Numbered from the stretch's first letter, positions 13,113 to 22,316 are shown. The stretch: DNA of 64,000 bases from JAMXLO01 sp037201625 (GCA_037201625.1 JBBCGR010000002.1:186001-250000); one strand, 5' to 3'. The notes: generated from the sequence alone by a model not told the origin. Program-made: numbers and translations.

Positions 13113-14452
13113 GACGCGTGCCTGAATAGCTGCCAGAAGCCACGGGCACTGGCGGCCTCCTTGACGGCGACGTTGCTGGCCGTTGAGTCCATCAATCCGA
13201 TGACACCGACATGGCGCGCCAGCTCGGCGATGCCATTGCGGAACCCGCTGCGAGTATTCATAGCGAGTTCGCCCATGGTGGCGGCGGTGGCCACCTGTGG
13301 CTGGTCCGGAATGACGACGTCCAGCTTTATCGAGAGCGCATCCTCGACCTGTGCCCGCGTCAGATTGCCCGGGCTGCCGGCCTTGTTGAGCACGATGACC
13401 GGCCGCTTCGCCTGACCCTTGCCGGTCGCCGCCGGCAGAAGACGCAAGGTGGCGCGGACCGAGCCGAGCGTCGGCAGCATCACCAGCACCCGTTGGTGCA
13501 CCAGCGCGATCAGATCGTCGAACAGCGGTCGTTCCCGATACGGCACGTCGGCCACAATGAGATTGTACCGGCGACGCAATGCCGTCATCAGACTGCCCGC
13601 GGCATTGGCCGCGTAGTTGAGCTTTGCGGTCACCGGTTCCTCGCCGGCCAGTATATGCAGACGCTCCGCGGCAGGCTGCGCAGCCCGCTCGGCCAGCAAC
13701 GCATCGATCCGCTCCGGCTCTTCCAGTGCCATCCGAAGCCCTGAACCGGGCTTGATGTTGAGCAGGAATGCTGCGTCGCCCAGATGGAGGTCAGGATCGA
13801 GCAGCACGGTGTGGCGGTTCATCGAGATGCCGAAATGCGCTGCAAGGTTCACGGCGAGCGTGGTCGCACCGACGCCGCCGCGCACACCGGTGATGATCAC
13901 CAGGCCGCCGCCCTGAACCCCCTCGGCGACCGGCGTCCGGCCCGCGACGAGTGCGCCGAAGTGGCGCGCCACCTTGTCGCGGGTCAGCGGCTTCGGCAGG
14001 TAATCCCGCGCGCCGAGGTTGTGGGTCACCTCACGGTAGAAGTCGACGTTGTCCACGTCCCCGATCACCAGCACGCAGACATCCGGCTCGACCACGTCCG
14101 CCAGTTCGGCCAATGCGGAGAGAGGCTGGTCTTCGCCGGAGATATCGACCGCCAGGACGCTGGGCGTGGCTGCCTTCCGCATGGAGGCGATCGCGGCGCG
14201 TATGCCGCCACGGCGGATATCCACGGCACCTGCCACCACATCGGCCAGGCCGTCGCGGAATGCGTCTTCCGACGCCGCGTCCGTGACGAACGCAATCAGC
14301 GTGGGGCGATGATGCCGTGTCGAAATCTGGCGCGTGCTGGCAGCGTCAGTCACTCTGCGCGCCGGCACCGGGTGCGTCTCTGTCGACGCCGCGGACTGTT
14401 CCGCCTGAGGCCGGTCCATGACGTCGGGTGCTGCAGAAGAAACCTGGGCCAT
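13109..14452 (-). CDS. cpaE: Tad pilus localisation ATPase CpaE/TadZ
   Basis: 447 residues. An N-terminal receiver-like domain (about 45-160; LIAFVTDAASEDAF, LVIGDVDNVDFYREV) precedes a MinD/ParA-type ATPase domain. Its P-loop, GVRGGVGATTLAVNLAAHF, lacks the usual Lys before TT, as is common in CpaE/TadZ. These proteins position the Tad machine at a pole or site. It overlaps cpaF; 159 non-coding bases separate it from cpaB, the place where the secretin gene cpaC usually sits. Confidence 0.9.
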   Translation of the reverse strand: MAQVSSAAPDVMDRPQAEQSAASTETHPVPARRVTDAASTRQISTRHHRPTLIAFVTDAASEDAFRDGLADVVAGAVDIRRGGIRAAIASMRKAATPSVLAVDISGEDQPLSALAELADVVEPDVCVLVIGDVDNVDFYREVTHNLGARDYLPKPLTRDKVARHFGALVAGRTPVAEGVQGGGLVIITGVRGGVGATTLAVNLAAHFGISMNRHTVLLDPDLHLGDAAFLLNIKPGSGLRMALEEPERIDALLAERAAQPAAERLHILAGEEPVTAKLNYAANAAGSLMTALRRRYNLIVADVPYRERPLFDDLIALVHQRVLVMLPTLGSVRATLRLLPAATGKGQAKRPVIVLNKAGSPGNLTRAQVEDALSIKLDVVIPDQPQVATAATMGELAMNTRSGFRNGIAELARHVGVIGLMDSTASNVAVKEAASARGFWQLFRHAS

Positions 14453-14611
14453 CTTCTATATCCTTTGATCGTTTGGCGTGGAGCGTGCCGAGGGCCGTGT
14501 GCCTGGCAGACCTGCTCCACGATGTGCCCGCTTCGTCGGAGCGGGTTGGCGTCTTTTGCGGGGGCGTCGTCGCGTCGCGTCAGAGCATCGCCTGGCTGCG
14601 TGCGGCGGCTA

Positions 14612-15448
14612 TCAGAAGACGAACTCTTTCCCTGTCTCGGCACCCTGGAAGACGCGCACCACCGTGTGGGTATCCTGGGCAACGTCGGCGCCGAGGGCGA
14701 GCGAGACATCGCTTGCCCAGGTTATGCCCGGAGGATCCGTCGAGATGGCCGTCGGCACCCGGTCCGAGGGGAGCAGCGCGAGCGACAGGTGGCCGATGCG
14801 GGTCGCGACGGATACGCGCTCGGCCTGGATGGGCGTGACTTCCATCGTGACGGTGCGGCCCTTGCCCTCCACACCCTCTGGTGCAACGCCCTCCATCAAT
14901 TGCTGATCGATGGCGATGACGCGCACGTCATGCAGCACGGTCTCCGCAGAGATCCGGCGACCGACCGGAATAGAAACGTTGCCGATCGCCTGTGTAAGAA
15001 TGAGATCGATGCGATCACCGGGCCAGATCAGTCCGGCGGCACCGGTGACCGAATCAACGCCGACGCTGACAGCGCGCGTGCCCGGGCTCAGGACGGCGGA
15101 CAGAAATCCATGATCTCCCGGATGCATGACGTCCTTCGACCGCACCACGTCGCCGACGCCGAGACTGCGGCGTGCCATGGCACCGACCAGAGCATGGCGG
15201 GTGTCGGGTGTGTCGAGCGTGGCATCGTCGCCGGCGTCACTCTGGGCCACCTGCTTGGCAGTCAGATCCTCCGGCTTCAGCAGGCTGCCGGCGCGGACGG
15301 GGTGCGTGGTGATCAGAACCGTGATGATGGCGGACGCGGCAATGGTTGCAGTGTCCGACGGCGGTGGCCGGCTGGAGACCCAGGCGACGGTGCCGAAGCC
15401 CAGCAGACCCAACGCCATGAGCGCGAAAAACGCGAGACGGAGGATCAT
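14612..15448 (-). CDS. cpaB: Flp pilus assembly protein CpaB/RcpC
   Basis: 278 residues. An N-terminal membrane or signal segment (LAFFALMALGLLGFGTVAWV) is followed by a SAF-type domain (GSLLKPEDLTAKQVAQ, GDVVRSKDVM) and the CpaB core (PGTRAVSVGVDSVTGAAGLI, WPGDRIDLILTQ). CpaB is periplasmic and is thought to link the outer-membrane channel to the rest of the machine. It follows cpaA by 12 bases. The C-terminal EFVF end is complete. Confidence 0.88.
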   Translation of the reverse strand: MILRLAFFALMALGLLGFGTVAWVSSRPPPSDTATIAASAIITVLITTHPVRAGSLLKPEDLTAKQVAQSDAGDDATLDTPDTRHALVGAMARRSLGVGDVVRSKDVMHPGDHGFLSAVLSPGTRAVSVGVDSVTGAAGLIWPGDRIDLILTQAIGNVSIPVGRRISAETVLHDVRVIAIDQQLMEGVAPEGVEGKGRTVTMEVTPIQAERVSVATRIGHLSLALLPSDRVPTAISTDPPGITWASDVSLALGADVAQDTHTVVRVFQGAETGKEFVF

Positions 15449-15460
15449 GATTTTACGTCC

Positions 15461-15961
15461 TTATGTAATCGCGAAGAGGAACCCGGCGCCAATTGCACAG
15501 GCGTAGGGCAGCGGCCCTCCGCGGCTGATGCGCCAGCGCTCTGCGCGGATAATGCGGGGGAGCAGCCGATGTGAGCGCAATGGCGCGGCTGCCGATAGAC
15601 GGGTACGAGCGATCAGGTAGACGATTGCCAGCAATGCTCCAGCAATCGCCATTGCGGCGAGGAAAGTAAGGACCGAGGAAGGCGGCAGGGCCAGCGCTGC
15701 GGCGCCGAGGAGCTTCACGTCGCCGCCGCCCATCCAGCCACAGCGCCAGCAGATGGCCGCGAGACCGAAGACGCCGGCGGCCGAGAGGAGGGAGCCGGGA
15801 AGAAACCCGCCCCATGCTGCGGTCATGGCGGCGGTCACTGCGAGAAGAAGGACCAGGCCATTCGGTATCGTCCGCGCGGCGATGTCGTGCCACGACGCGA
15901 CAAGCAACAATCCGAGGCAGAGGCTTGTCAGAATGATCAGGACGGTCGATTCCCCGGTCAT
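15461..15961 (-). CDS. cpaA: Prepilin peptidase CpaA/TadV
   Basis: 166 residues, A24 family membrane aspartic protease. The start at 15959-15961 is chosen because GGAGAG lies about nine bases upstream; a longer frame to 16012 lacks this. The first catalytic Asp is in SWHDIAARTIPN and the second in WMGGGDVKLLGA (GxGD-type motif). Hydrophobic segments fill the rest. It should cleave the leader of the three Flp pilins just upstream and of the TadE-like pseudopilins. Confidence 0.9.
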   Translation of the reverse strand: MTGESTVLIILTSLCLGLLLVASWHDIAARTIPNGLVLLLAVTAAMTAAWGGFLPGSLLSAAGVFGLAAICWRCGWMGGGDVKLLGAAALALPPSSVLTFLAAMAIAGALLAIVYLIARTRLSAAAPLRSHRLLPRIIRAERWRISRGGPLPYACAIGAGFLFAIT

Positions 15962-16042
15962 CTGAATCACTCTCCGATTATGAGATTGCGCGACGCGGAG
16001 GAATGGTGGCACGGCGCCCTGATGCCAGGGCGCCGCATCCCC

Positions 16043-16213
16043 TTAGATCTTGCCGGCGACTCCGGTGAACATGGTGCTGAGGTTCGTGCCGATGAGGGTG
16101 ACACCGGTGACGATGACCACCGCGACCAGGCCGGCGATCAGGCCGTACTCCAGGGCGGTCACGGCGCGGCAGTCGGTCTTGAGCTGCATCCAGGTCGCGA
16201 GATAAGAGAACAT
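16043..16213 (-). CDS. Flp/Fap-type pilin, copy 1
   Basis: 56 residues beginning MFSYLATWMQLKTDCRAV; too short for many gene callers. The core TALEYGLIAGLVAVVIVTGV is the Flp pilin signature with Glu-Tyr after the processing site. The residue expected to be Gly before the cleavage point is Arg (DCR/AV). Third of three tandem pilin genes on the minus strand; it ends in GVAGKI. It is about 90% identical at protein level to its neighbours. Confidence 0.92.
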   Translation of the reverse strand: MFSYLATWMQLKTDCRAVTALEYGLIAGLVAVVIVTGVTLIGTNLSTMFTGVAGKI

Positions 16214-16326
16214 GGGATTGACTCCAGGAAAGTAGATTGAAATAGCGGTGGGAATATTCGAGAGTATTTGACTGGGCGTCTCAAGTGAGCTGGCACTATT
16301 GGCCGACGGCGACGCCCAGCCGGCAG

Positions 16327-16500
16327 TTAGACGACCTTGCCAGCAACCGTCGTGAACATGGCGCTCAGGTTGGTGCCGACGAGGGTGACGCCGGTGACGA
16401 TGACCACCGCGACCAGTCCGGCGATCAGGCCGTATTCCAGGGCGGTCACGGCGCGGCGGTCGGTCTTCAGCTGCATCCAGGTCATGAGGTAGGTGAACAT
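16327..16500 (-). CDS. Flp/Fap-type pilin, copy 2
   Basis: 57 residues from the ATG at 16498-16500 (MFTYLMTWMQLKTDRRAV); a longer upstream frame exists but the three copies share this start. Same TALEYGLIAGLVAVV core, Arg-Arg before the processing site, C-terminus TVAGKVV. Middle copy of the tandem triplication; about 110-base spacers separate the copies. Confidence 0.92.
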   Translation of the reverse strand: MFTYLMTWMQLKTDRRAVTALEYGLIAGLVAVVIVTGVTLVGTNLSAMFTTVAGKVV

Positions 16501-16613
16501 GAGTTTCGCTCCGTTAGAGTAGACTGAAATATAGGAGGGTCTGTTTGGGCTATTCGACTGGATATCGCGAAGAGAGTGGGTGCCGTCGACTAGCGGCGTC
16601 ACCCCGTCGGCAG

Positions 16614-16787
16614 CTAGCCGACCTTACCGGCCACCGTCGTGAACATGGCACTCAGGTTGGTGCCAACGAGGGTGACGCCGGTGACGATGACCACCGCGAC
16701 CAGGCCGGCGATAAGGCCGTACTCCAGGGCGGTCACAGCGCGGCAATCGGTCTTGAGCTGCATCCAGGTCATGAGGTAGGGGAACAT
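16614..16787 (-). CDS. Flp/Fap-type pilin, copy 3 (promoter-proximal)
   Basis: 57 residues (MFPYLMTWMQLKTDCRAV), missed by ORF finders with a length cutoff. The core is identical to the other copies; C-terminus TVAGKVG. A purine stretch (GGAGTAAAA on the coding strand) lies just before the ATG. It is the first gene of the operon, so the operon promoter should lie above 16787 in the AT-rich stretch. Confidence 0.92.
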   Translation of the reverse strand: MFPYLMTWMQLKTDCRAVTALEYGLIAGLVAVVIVTGVTLVGTNLSAMFTTVAGKVG

Positions 16788-17754
16788 GGGTTTTACTCCG
16801 TTTATATTAGGTGCAATACGGCTTGCCGATGTGGGCGAAACTCGGGAACTGCCCGAGAATTCGAGAGCTTGCCAGGTAGGGGCGGGCTTGCCGGGTTATG
16901 TCCTCGGTGGTTACCCGCTCCTTGATTAACCAAATGAGCACTGATCATCACAATACAACCGGCTAATAATGACGGACATTAATCCCCTTCAGTAGTAACA
17001 GCCAATTTCAATAAATGACGCCATTTTACCGTGGCGCATCCATTTATCGGTTCTTCAAAAATCGCCATATGAGATTTTCCTCTTATTATTTGTTGTAATC
17101 ACTCGCGTGTTCGGTTTCATTCTATCTTTTCGCAATTCTAACGTGCCTGATCGCGCCCGCCCCAGATTGGGCGCCCTCGGTTGGGAAGCGATGACGACCG
17201 CCTGGGCGTTCCTAACCTGCTGGAATCCCATGTATTCTGCCCACGAACCTGTCGTGGATCAGGAATCCGAACGGAGGGATAGTTCGGGAGCCTGGGAAAC
17301 CCGGAAGTGGGCGGGCGACCGACTGCCTTCGTGTCTTGTCGGCCGCTGCGAAGCGCGGCAGTCGACAGCGCGAGGAGACAAGTCCCATCATACCTACCGG
17401 TCTGGTGATGCAATGGATCTGACCATGCCAGTGGCATGCGAAAATTCCGCGAGCAGAGCGTGATCCGTACAGGTGGAATCCACCGGAGGCGGTGAATCAC
17501 GCTCTCAGACAAAGAGCTAGAGCGGATTCCGTGAGCCTACACGAACGGAGTCTGCTCAAGACTCTTGGGCACCGGTCAAGCTCAGAACCCGCCATTCCGC
17601 CGACACGGGTAGGTCTTTATTATCTTCCTCCTATATTATCTGCTCGCTATCGGCGTTTTTCCAACACAGTCGTCGTTCATTCCGATAGGATGGAAACGGG
17701 GTCCCACTCGGTTCAACCGACCGCCGCGACCATCCACATCAGGTATTCGCCGTC
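16788..17754. other. AT-rich divergent intergenic region between pilin operon and GGDEF/EAL gene
   Basis: 967 bases with no convincing gene. 16930-17100 is markedly AT-rich compared with the rest of the window and probably carries the pilin promoter (minus strand). 17600-17660 is also AT-rich (TATATTAT) and may serve the downstream gene. A dispersed palindromic repeat lies at 17456-17557. Confidence 0.55.
17456..17557. repeat. Dispersed palindromic repeat, copy 1
   Basis: Arms GAGCGTGAT (17456-17464) and ATCACGCTC (17496-17504) enclose an inner hairpin GGTGG-AAT-CCACC (17472-17484). The part from about 17485 to 17557 matches the reverse complement of 56188-56256: ATCACGCTCTCAGACAA, TTCCGTGAGCC and a closing CTGCTC/CCGCTC are shared. 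This is the signature of a small interspersed element in intergenic DNA. Confidence 0.7.
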
Positions 17755-20478
17755 ATGCTGATCCCTCCCACGGCTTTGGACGCCGGAGTAAGAGCCCACG
17801 TGCATCCGGCAATCGCAGCGCCCATCGGCCCATTGCTGCGCACCACCTGGGTGCAGATCTGCCTGGTTCTTGCCATTATTATTATACTGTGGGGCAGCGT
17901 TGGCGTGCATCTTGTGCACTTGCACGCGGACAAGACGCGCGACGTGATCAGGGATGGCAGTCACCTCGCACATGCTGCGGAGCAGGGCATTGGCGGGATG
18001 ATTGCCCGCGTGGACCAGGTGTTGCGGTTTGCCCGCCAGGCACGCGCCGCGGACCCTGTCGGATTTGACCTCGATCACTGGATCGATGCCGCACGCATCG
18101 ACTGGAGGGGTCTTCAGTTGGTGATCATCGATCGCCACGGCATGCTCCAGACGAGTCGGCGCAATTCGTCGCGCACCCGGAGCGACCTCTCGGATCGCCC
18201 GTATTTCCGTTTCAATCACAACGATCGCGCGGATACGTTGTCCATCAGCGAACCGCTGATCCTGCGTTCAACCGGGAAGTGGGTGGTGCTGTTCAGCCGC
18301 AAGCTCCTCGCCGCCGATGGGTCCTTCGATGGCGTACTCGTCCTGCCACTGAATGCCTCCCGGTTGACGAGGCTGTATGGCACCCTGGATATCGGTCGTG
18401 GGTCGTTGATGGTGACTGGCATGGACGGAATCGTGCGTGCCCGTGCATCCACCTCCGGAGCGGAGGGAACAGGACGCGACATCCGTTCACCCGGCTTCAG
18501 GCTGATCAGCAGCGCGCTCGCCGCAACACAGGGAAGCTTTCAGTCGATCAGCCCTCTGGACGGCGTGGACCGCGTCGTCAGCTTCCGGCGTCTTGACGCG
18601 TACCCGCTGGTCGTTTCAGTAGGACTGGATACGAGTGAGGTATTCACGACCTACTACCAAGAGCGTACGAAGTATCTCGTCGCCGGTGTTGTGGTGATGA
18701 CCTTGGTGCTGCTTGGCGGAGTCCTGTTGATCATTCAGAACTGGCGCCTGATGCGATCGCGCCAGGTTCTGTCCGCTGCTGTTGAGAACATCAGCCAGGG
18801 ACTGTTGATGGTGGACCAGAACCGCAAGCTGCTGTTGATCAACCGCCGGGCCATCGAGCTTCTGTCGATCCCGCCGGAGCTCCTGGCCCGGTCCCCGACA
18901 TTCGACGATCTTATCGAGTGGCAGAGAGGGACACACGAATTCGGCCCGGGCAGCGATGTTGAGAGTGTGGTGCTGACACGGGACAAGGCTGGCCGCGTTG
19001 ACTTCCGGAATACCTGTTACGAACGCACTCGCCCGGACGGTCGCGAACTGGAGGTTCGCACCAAGCTGCTGCCGGCCGGGGGCGCCATGCGGACGTTCAC
19101 TGATATCACCGAACGCAAGCACGCCGAGGCGCATGCGCTGCATCTGGCCCATCACGACACGCTCACGGGACTGCCCAATCGGACGCTGCTGCGCGACCGG
19201 CTGTCGCGGGCCATCAGCCTGGCGGTCCGCAACCATGGCACACTGGCCGTGCTGGCACTCGACCTGGATCGCTTCAAGTCGGTCAATGATCGCTTCGGCC
19301 ATCCCGCCGGCGATCGGCTTCTCATTTCGGTGACTGAGCGGCTGAAGAGTGCTCTTCGTGAACCGGATACGCTGGCTCGGGTGGGCGGTGACGAACTCAT
19401 CGTGCTGCAGACCGATGTCGGACAACCCATGGCCGCAGGCCAGTTGGCCCAGCGCCTGATCGATGTGCTGATGGAGCCGTTCGAAGTGAACGGCCAATTG
19501 CTGCGAATCGGAGTGAGTGTCGGTGTCGCGCTGCATCCGGCAGACGGGAATAGCGCGGAGGCATTACTGAAGAGCGCCGACACGGCGCTGTATCGTGCCA
19601 AGTCCCGACAGGGCGGCGGATTGTGCTTCTTCGAGGCACAAATGGATCTGCAACTGTACGAGCGATGGGCGCTGGAGCAAGACCTGCGCCTGGCGATCGG
19701 TACTCCGCAACTGCGCCTGCACTATCAGCCGATCTTCGCCACCGCAACACGATCGATCACCGGGTTCGAGGCGCTGCTGCGTTGGCAACATCCGGTACGA
19801 GGCGATATTCCCCCGGCGACGTTCATCCCCTTGGCCGAGGAAACCGGTCTGATCCTGGCGATCGGTGCGTGGGTGCTGGAGGAGGCCTGCTCCACTGCCG
19901 CCGGCTGGGCCGAGCCGAAGCGGCTGGCGGTCAACCTCTCCTCAGCCCAGTTGCGCGGGGGCAATCTGCCCGTGCAGGTCGCCGGGATTCTCCTCCGCAC
20001 AGGTCTGCCCGCCGGGATGCTGGAACTGGAAGTTACCGAGACCATGCTCATCAGCGATCCCAATCAGGCACTCGCGGTTCTGCACGAACTTCGTGCCATG
20101 AGTGTGCGCATCGCATGCGATGATTTCGGCACGGGCTATTCAAGCTTCAACTATCTGCAAAACCTGGCATTCGATCGGATCAAGATCGACCGGTCATTCG
20201 TGCGGGGATTGGGAACGGCACCGAGTGCGCTGCGAATTGTCCAGGCCATCCTCGCCATGGCACAGAGCCTTGGTATGGAGGTGACCGCCGAGGGGGTTGA
20301 GACCCACCGGCAACTGGCAATACTGCAGCAGCAGGGCTGCGCCGAAATCCAGGGTTATCTGCTCGGGCGGCCGATTCCCAGCGCCGAGATATCCCGGTGT
20401 CTGAGCGAGGCTCTGGCGATCGGGACCGATCGAGACGATCTGCTCGTCCCCGGACCTGCCGAGCGTGCAACTCGATGA
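17755..20478 (+). CDS. Membrane GGDEF/EAL protein with periplasmic sensor domain
   Basis: 907 residues. Membrane segment about 33-54, periplasmic Cache-like sensor about 55-300, second membrane segment about 304-326, PAS-like region about 340-445, GGDEF domain about 455-620, EAL domain about 635-885. The GGDEF signature is GGDEL (about 543), preceded by an RxxD inhibitory-site motif (REPD). The EAL domain looks catalytically complete: EALLRW, NLSSAQL, EVTETML, DDFGTGYSS, KIDRSF and AEGVET. It should make and/or degrade cyclic di-GMP in response to an external signal; phosphodiesterase activity is the safer prediction. It lies next to the Tad operon, so a link to surface attachment is plausible. 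No strong ribosome site precedes the ATG. Confidence 0.92.
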   Translation: MLIPPTALDAGVRAHVHPAIAAPIGPLLRTTWVQICLVLAIIIILWGSVGVHLVHLHADKTRDVIRDGSHLAHAAEQGIGGMIARVDQVLRFARQARAADPVGFDLDHWIDAARIDWRGLQLVIIDRHGMLQTSRRNSSRTRSDLSDRPYFRFNHNDRADTLSISEPLILRSTGKWVVLFSRKLLAADGSFDGVLVLPLNASRLTRLYGTLDIGRGSLMVTGMDGIVRARASTSGAEGTGRDIRSPGFRLISSALAATQGSFQSISPLDGVDRVVSFRRLDAYPLVVSVGLDTSEVFTTYYQERTKYLVAGVVVMTLVLLGGVLLIIQNWRLMRSRQVLSAAVENISQGLLMVDQNRKLLLINRRAIELLSIPPELLARSPTFDDLIEWQRGTHEFGPGSDVESVVLTRDKAGRVDFRNTCYERTRPDGRELEVRTKLLPAGGAMRTFTDITERKHAEAHALHLAHHDTLTGLPNRTLLRDRLSRAISLAVRNHGTLAVLALDLDRFKSVNDRFGHPAGDRLLISVTERLKSALREPDTLARVGGDELIVLQTDVGQPMAAGQLAQRLIDVLMEPFEVNGQLLRIGVSVGVALHPADGNSAEALLKSADTALYRAKSRQGGGLCFFEAQMDLQLYERWALEQDLRLAIGTPQLRLHYQPIFATATRSITGFEALLRWQHPVRGDIPPATFIPLAEETGLILAIGAWVLEEACSTAAGWAEPKRLAVNLSSAQLRGGNLPVQVAGILLRTGLPAGMLELEVTETMLISDPNQALAVLHELRAMSVRIACDDFGTGYSSFNYLQNLAFDRIKIDRSFVRGLGTAPSALRIVQAILAMAQSLGMEVTAEGVETHRQLAILQQQGCAEIQGYLLGRPIPSAEISRCLSEALAIGTDRDDLLVPGPAERATR

Positions 20479-21134
20479 TCCCGACGCTCGGGGCCACGCA
20501 GCCAATCGAATGCCCGCCCGCGACATAGGCGAGCAGCAGGAGCACCGGCCAACGGAACACGTCGCAGACCGCACGCGAGACCCCTGGGTATCCCCACCTC
20601 CAGCACGCGCGCAGTGACAGCCCGGCAGAGGCAGAGCACCCCCATCGGCAGGAGGTTGAGAGCCGCGGCTAGCCCCTATGCGATAGCCCCCGATGAACGC
20701 CGACGCGGCGCGAGGAGCCGTCTCGCGAGTGTTTGAGCCGCGTCGTGGTGAGCATGGGCACTTATGACTTCATCTTCGGCAACCGCAGCGGCGCCACGCC
20801 GTTTCCGCCCGGCATTCTCGGGGCTGTCCATGTCCTCCACCTGTCTCGTCACCGACGGCGCCGAGTTCCTTGGCGACCATCGGCCTTCTCGGTACCGAGG
20901 GCTACGAGACCAATACATGGCGTGGCGATGACGCAGAACTGGTCGAGCGGTTCCGCCGGGCGCACGTCGTGCCAGGCAGATCGGCTGGCACTGGCACGGA
21001 TGGGAGGTCCCCCGTCCCATCACGGCGCAGGAAAGTGTCCGCCTCACGCCGAGTCACCACCACATGGGGGATGCTGACGTGGAAGATCGCCCGCGCCAAT
21101 TGCGACGCCTGCCGGGATCGAACGGGAACTTCGC
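20479..21134. other. Intergenic region, possible gene remnants
   Basis: 656 bases between two plus-strand genes. No intact gene. Minus-strand frames in 20480-20645 encode a short hydrophobic stretch (VFRWPVLLLLAYVAGG) without a family match. A plus-strand stretch near 20833-20870 reads CLVTDGAEFLGDH, faintly like the Rossmann start of an epimerase. These may be decayed remnants. Confidence 0.35.
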
Positions 21135-22244
21135 GTGAAACCCGCACCCATCTCGAGCGTCATGCGATTCGCCCGCGCCCGCGAGCCACTCGTTGTGATG
21201 GGTGGTGCGGGATTCATCGGCACCAACCTGGTGCAATGCCTACTCGACGATGGAGAGGATGTCGTGGTCTTCGACAACCTCAGCCGTCCCGGTGTCGAAC
21301 GCAACCTGGATTTCCTGCAGCGGCGTTACGGCCGACGCCTGCGCACGGTGCTGTCCGACATTCGCGATACCAACGCGGTTGAGGACACGGTCCGCAATGC
21401 CAAGGCGGTATTCCATCTCGCCGCGCAGGTCGCTGTCACCTCCAGCCTGGTCGATCCGATCCAGGATTTCGCGATCAACGCGCAGGGCACACTGACAATT
21501 CTGGACGCGATCCGCCGCCTGTCACCGGAAACGCCGTTGGTGTTCGCCAGCACGAACAAGGTGTATGGCGCGCTGGACGATGTCGGTACTGCACCTTTCG
21601 AGGAACGCTACCTGCCGGTGGACCCGACTCTTCGCGAGTTCGGGATTGCCGAAGGACGCAGGCTGGACTTCTGCACGCCCTATGGCTGCTCGAAGGGCGC
21701 TGCGGACCAGTACGTGCTGGACTATGCGCACTCGTTCGGCCTGAAGACCGCGGTGCTGCGCATGAGCTGCATTTATGGGCCGCATCAATGCGGCACCGAG
21801 GACCAGGGTTGGGTCGCGCATTTCCTGATCCGGGCGATGCGCGGCGAGCCAATCACGGTCTATGGGGATGGCATGCAGGTCCGCGATATTCTGCACGTGA
21901 GCGACGCGGTCGCCGCGTATCGTGCGGTCTTGGGCGCGATCGACCGCGTCAGCGGCCAAGCCTTCAATCTCGGCGGCGGGCCGGCCAACGCGGTCAGCCT
22001 GCGCGTCGTACTGAACGAAATCTCGCGCCTCACCGGGCGGCCCGTCGAATGCTGGCGTCAGGGGTGGCGCACCGGTGACCAGCGCTACTTCGTTGCCGAT
22101 ACGCGGCGCCTGAGCGAGGCCGTGAGGTGGCGCGCGGCGGTCGGCTGGCGCGACGGCGTCGCCGATCTGGCCGATTGGATCAGCCGGGAGGTCGTCGCCG
22201 CAGGCGACGGCGACGCCCTCCACAAGCGCCGCGTACACGCGTGA
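21135..22244 (+). CDS. NAD-dependent epimerase, CDP-paratose 2-epimerase-like
   Basis: 369 residues, extended SDR fold. The Rossmann motif GGAGFIG is at about 26-32 (an ATG at 21162 would shorten the N-terminus by nine). Family-specific features: ASTNKVYG, FCTPYGCSKGAADQYVLDYA (catalytic Tyr and Lys) and GTEDQGWVAHF, all characteristic of CDP-paratose 2-epimerases (RfbE/Tyv). GEPITVYGDGMQVRDILHV is the substrate-binding loop. It would act on a nucleotide-activated deoxysugar. No other deoxysugar genes are adjacent, so the in vivo substrate is uncertain. Confidence 0.85.
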   Translation: MKPAPISSVMRFARAREPLVVMGGAGFIGTNLVQCLLDDGEDVVVFDNLSRPGVERNLDFLQRRYGRRLRTVLSDIRDTNAVEDTVRNAKAVFHLAAQVAVTSSLVDPIQDFAINAQGTLTILDAIRRLSPETPLVFASTNKVYGALDDVGTAPFEERYLPVDPTLREFGIAEGRRLDFCTPYGCSKGAADQYVLDYAHSFGLKTAVLRMSCIYGPHQCGTEDQGWVAHFLIRAMRGEPITVYGDGMQVRDILHVSDAVAAYRAVLGAIDRVSGQAFNLGGGPANAVSLRVVLNEISRLTGRPVECWRQGWRTGDQRYFVADTRRLSEAVRWRAAVGWRDGVADLADWISREVVAAGDGDALHKRRVHA

Positions 22245-22316
22245 GTGGCGGCGCTGGTCGCTACCCGAAGGCGGATCGCTTGACGGTAGCCCAGACGGAC
22301 AGCCGATCCGTCGCTC

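Noticed and set aside
14350..14709. Small gene between cpaE and cpaB (119 codons, minus strand)
   Set aside because: It overlaps both flanking genes in another frame, is Arg/Pro/Ser-rich, and resembles no secretin fragment.
20833..20880. Start of a degraded epimerase (CLVTDGAEFLGDH)
   Set aside because: Only about 12 residues resemble a Rossmann start and nothing downstream in that frame continues the family.
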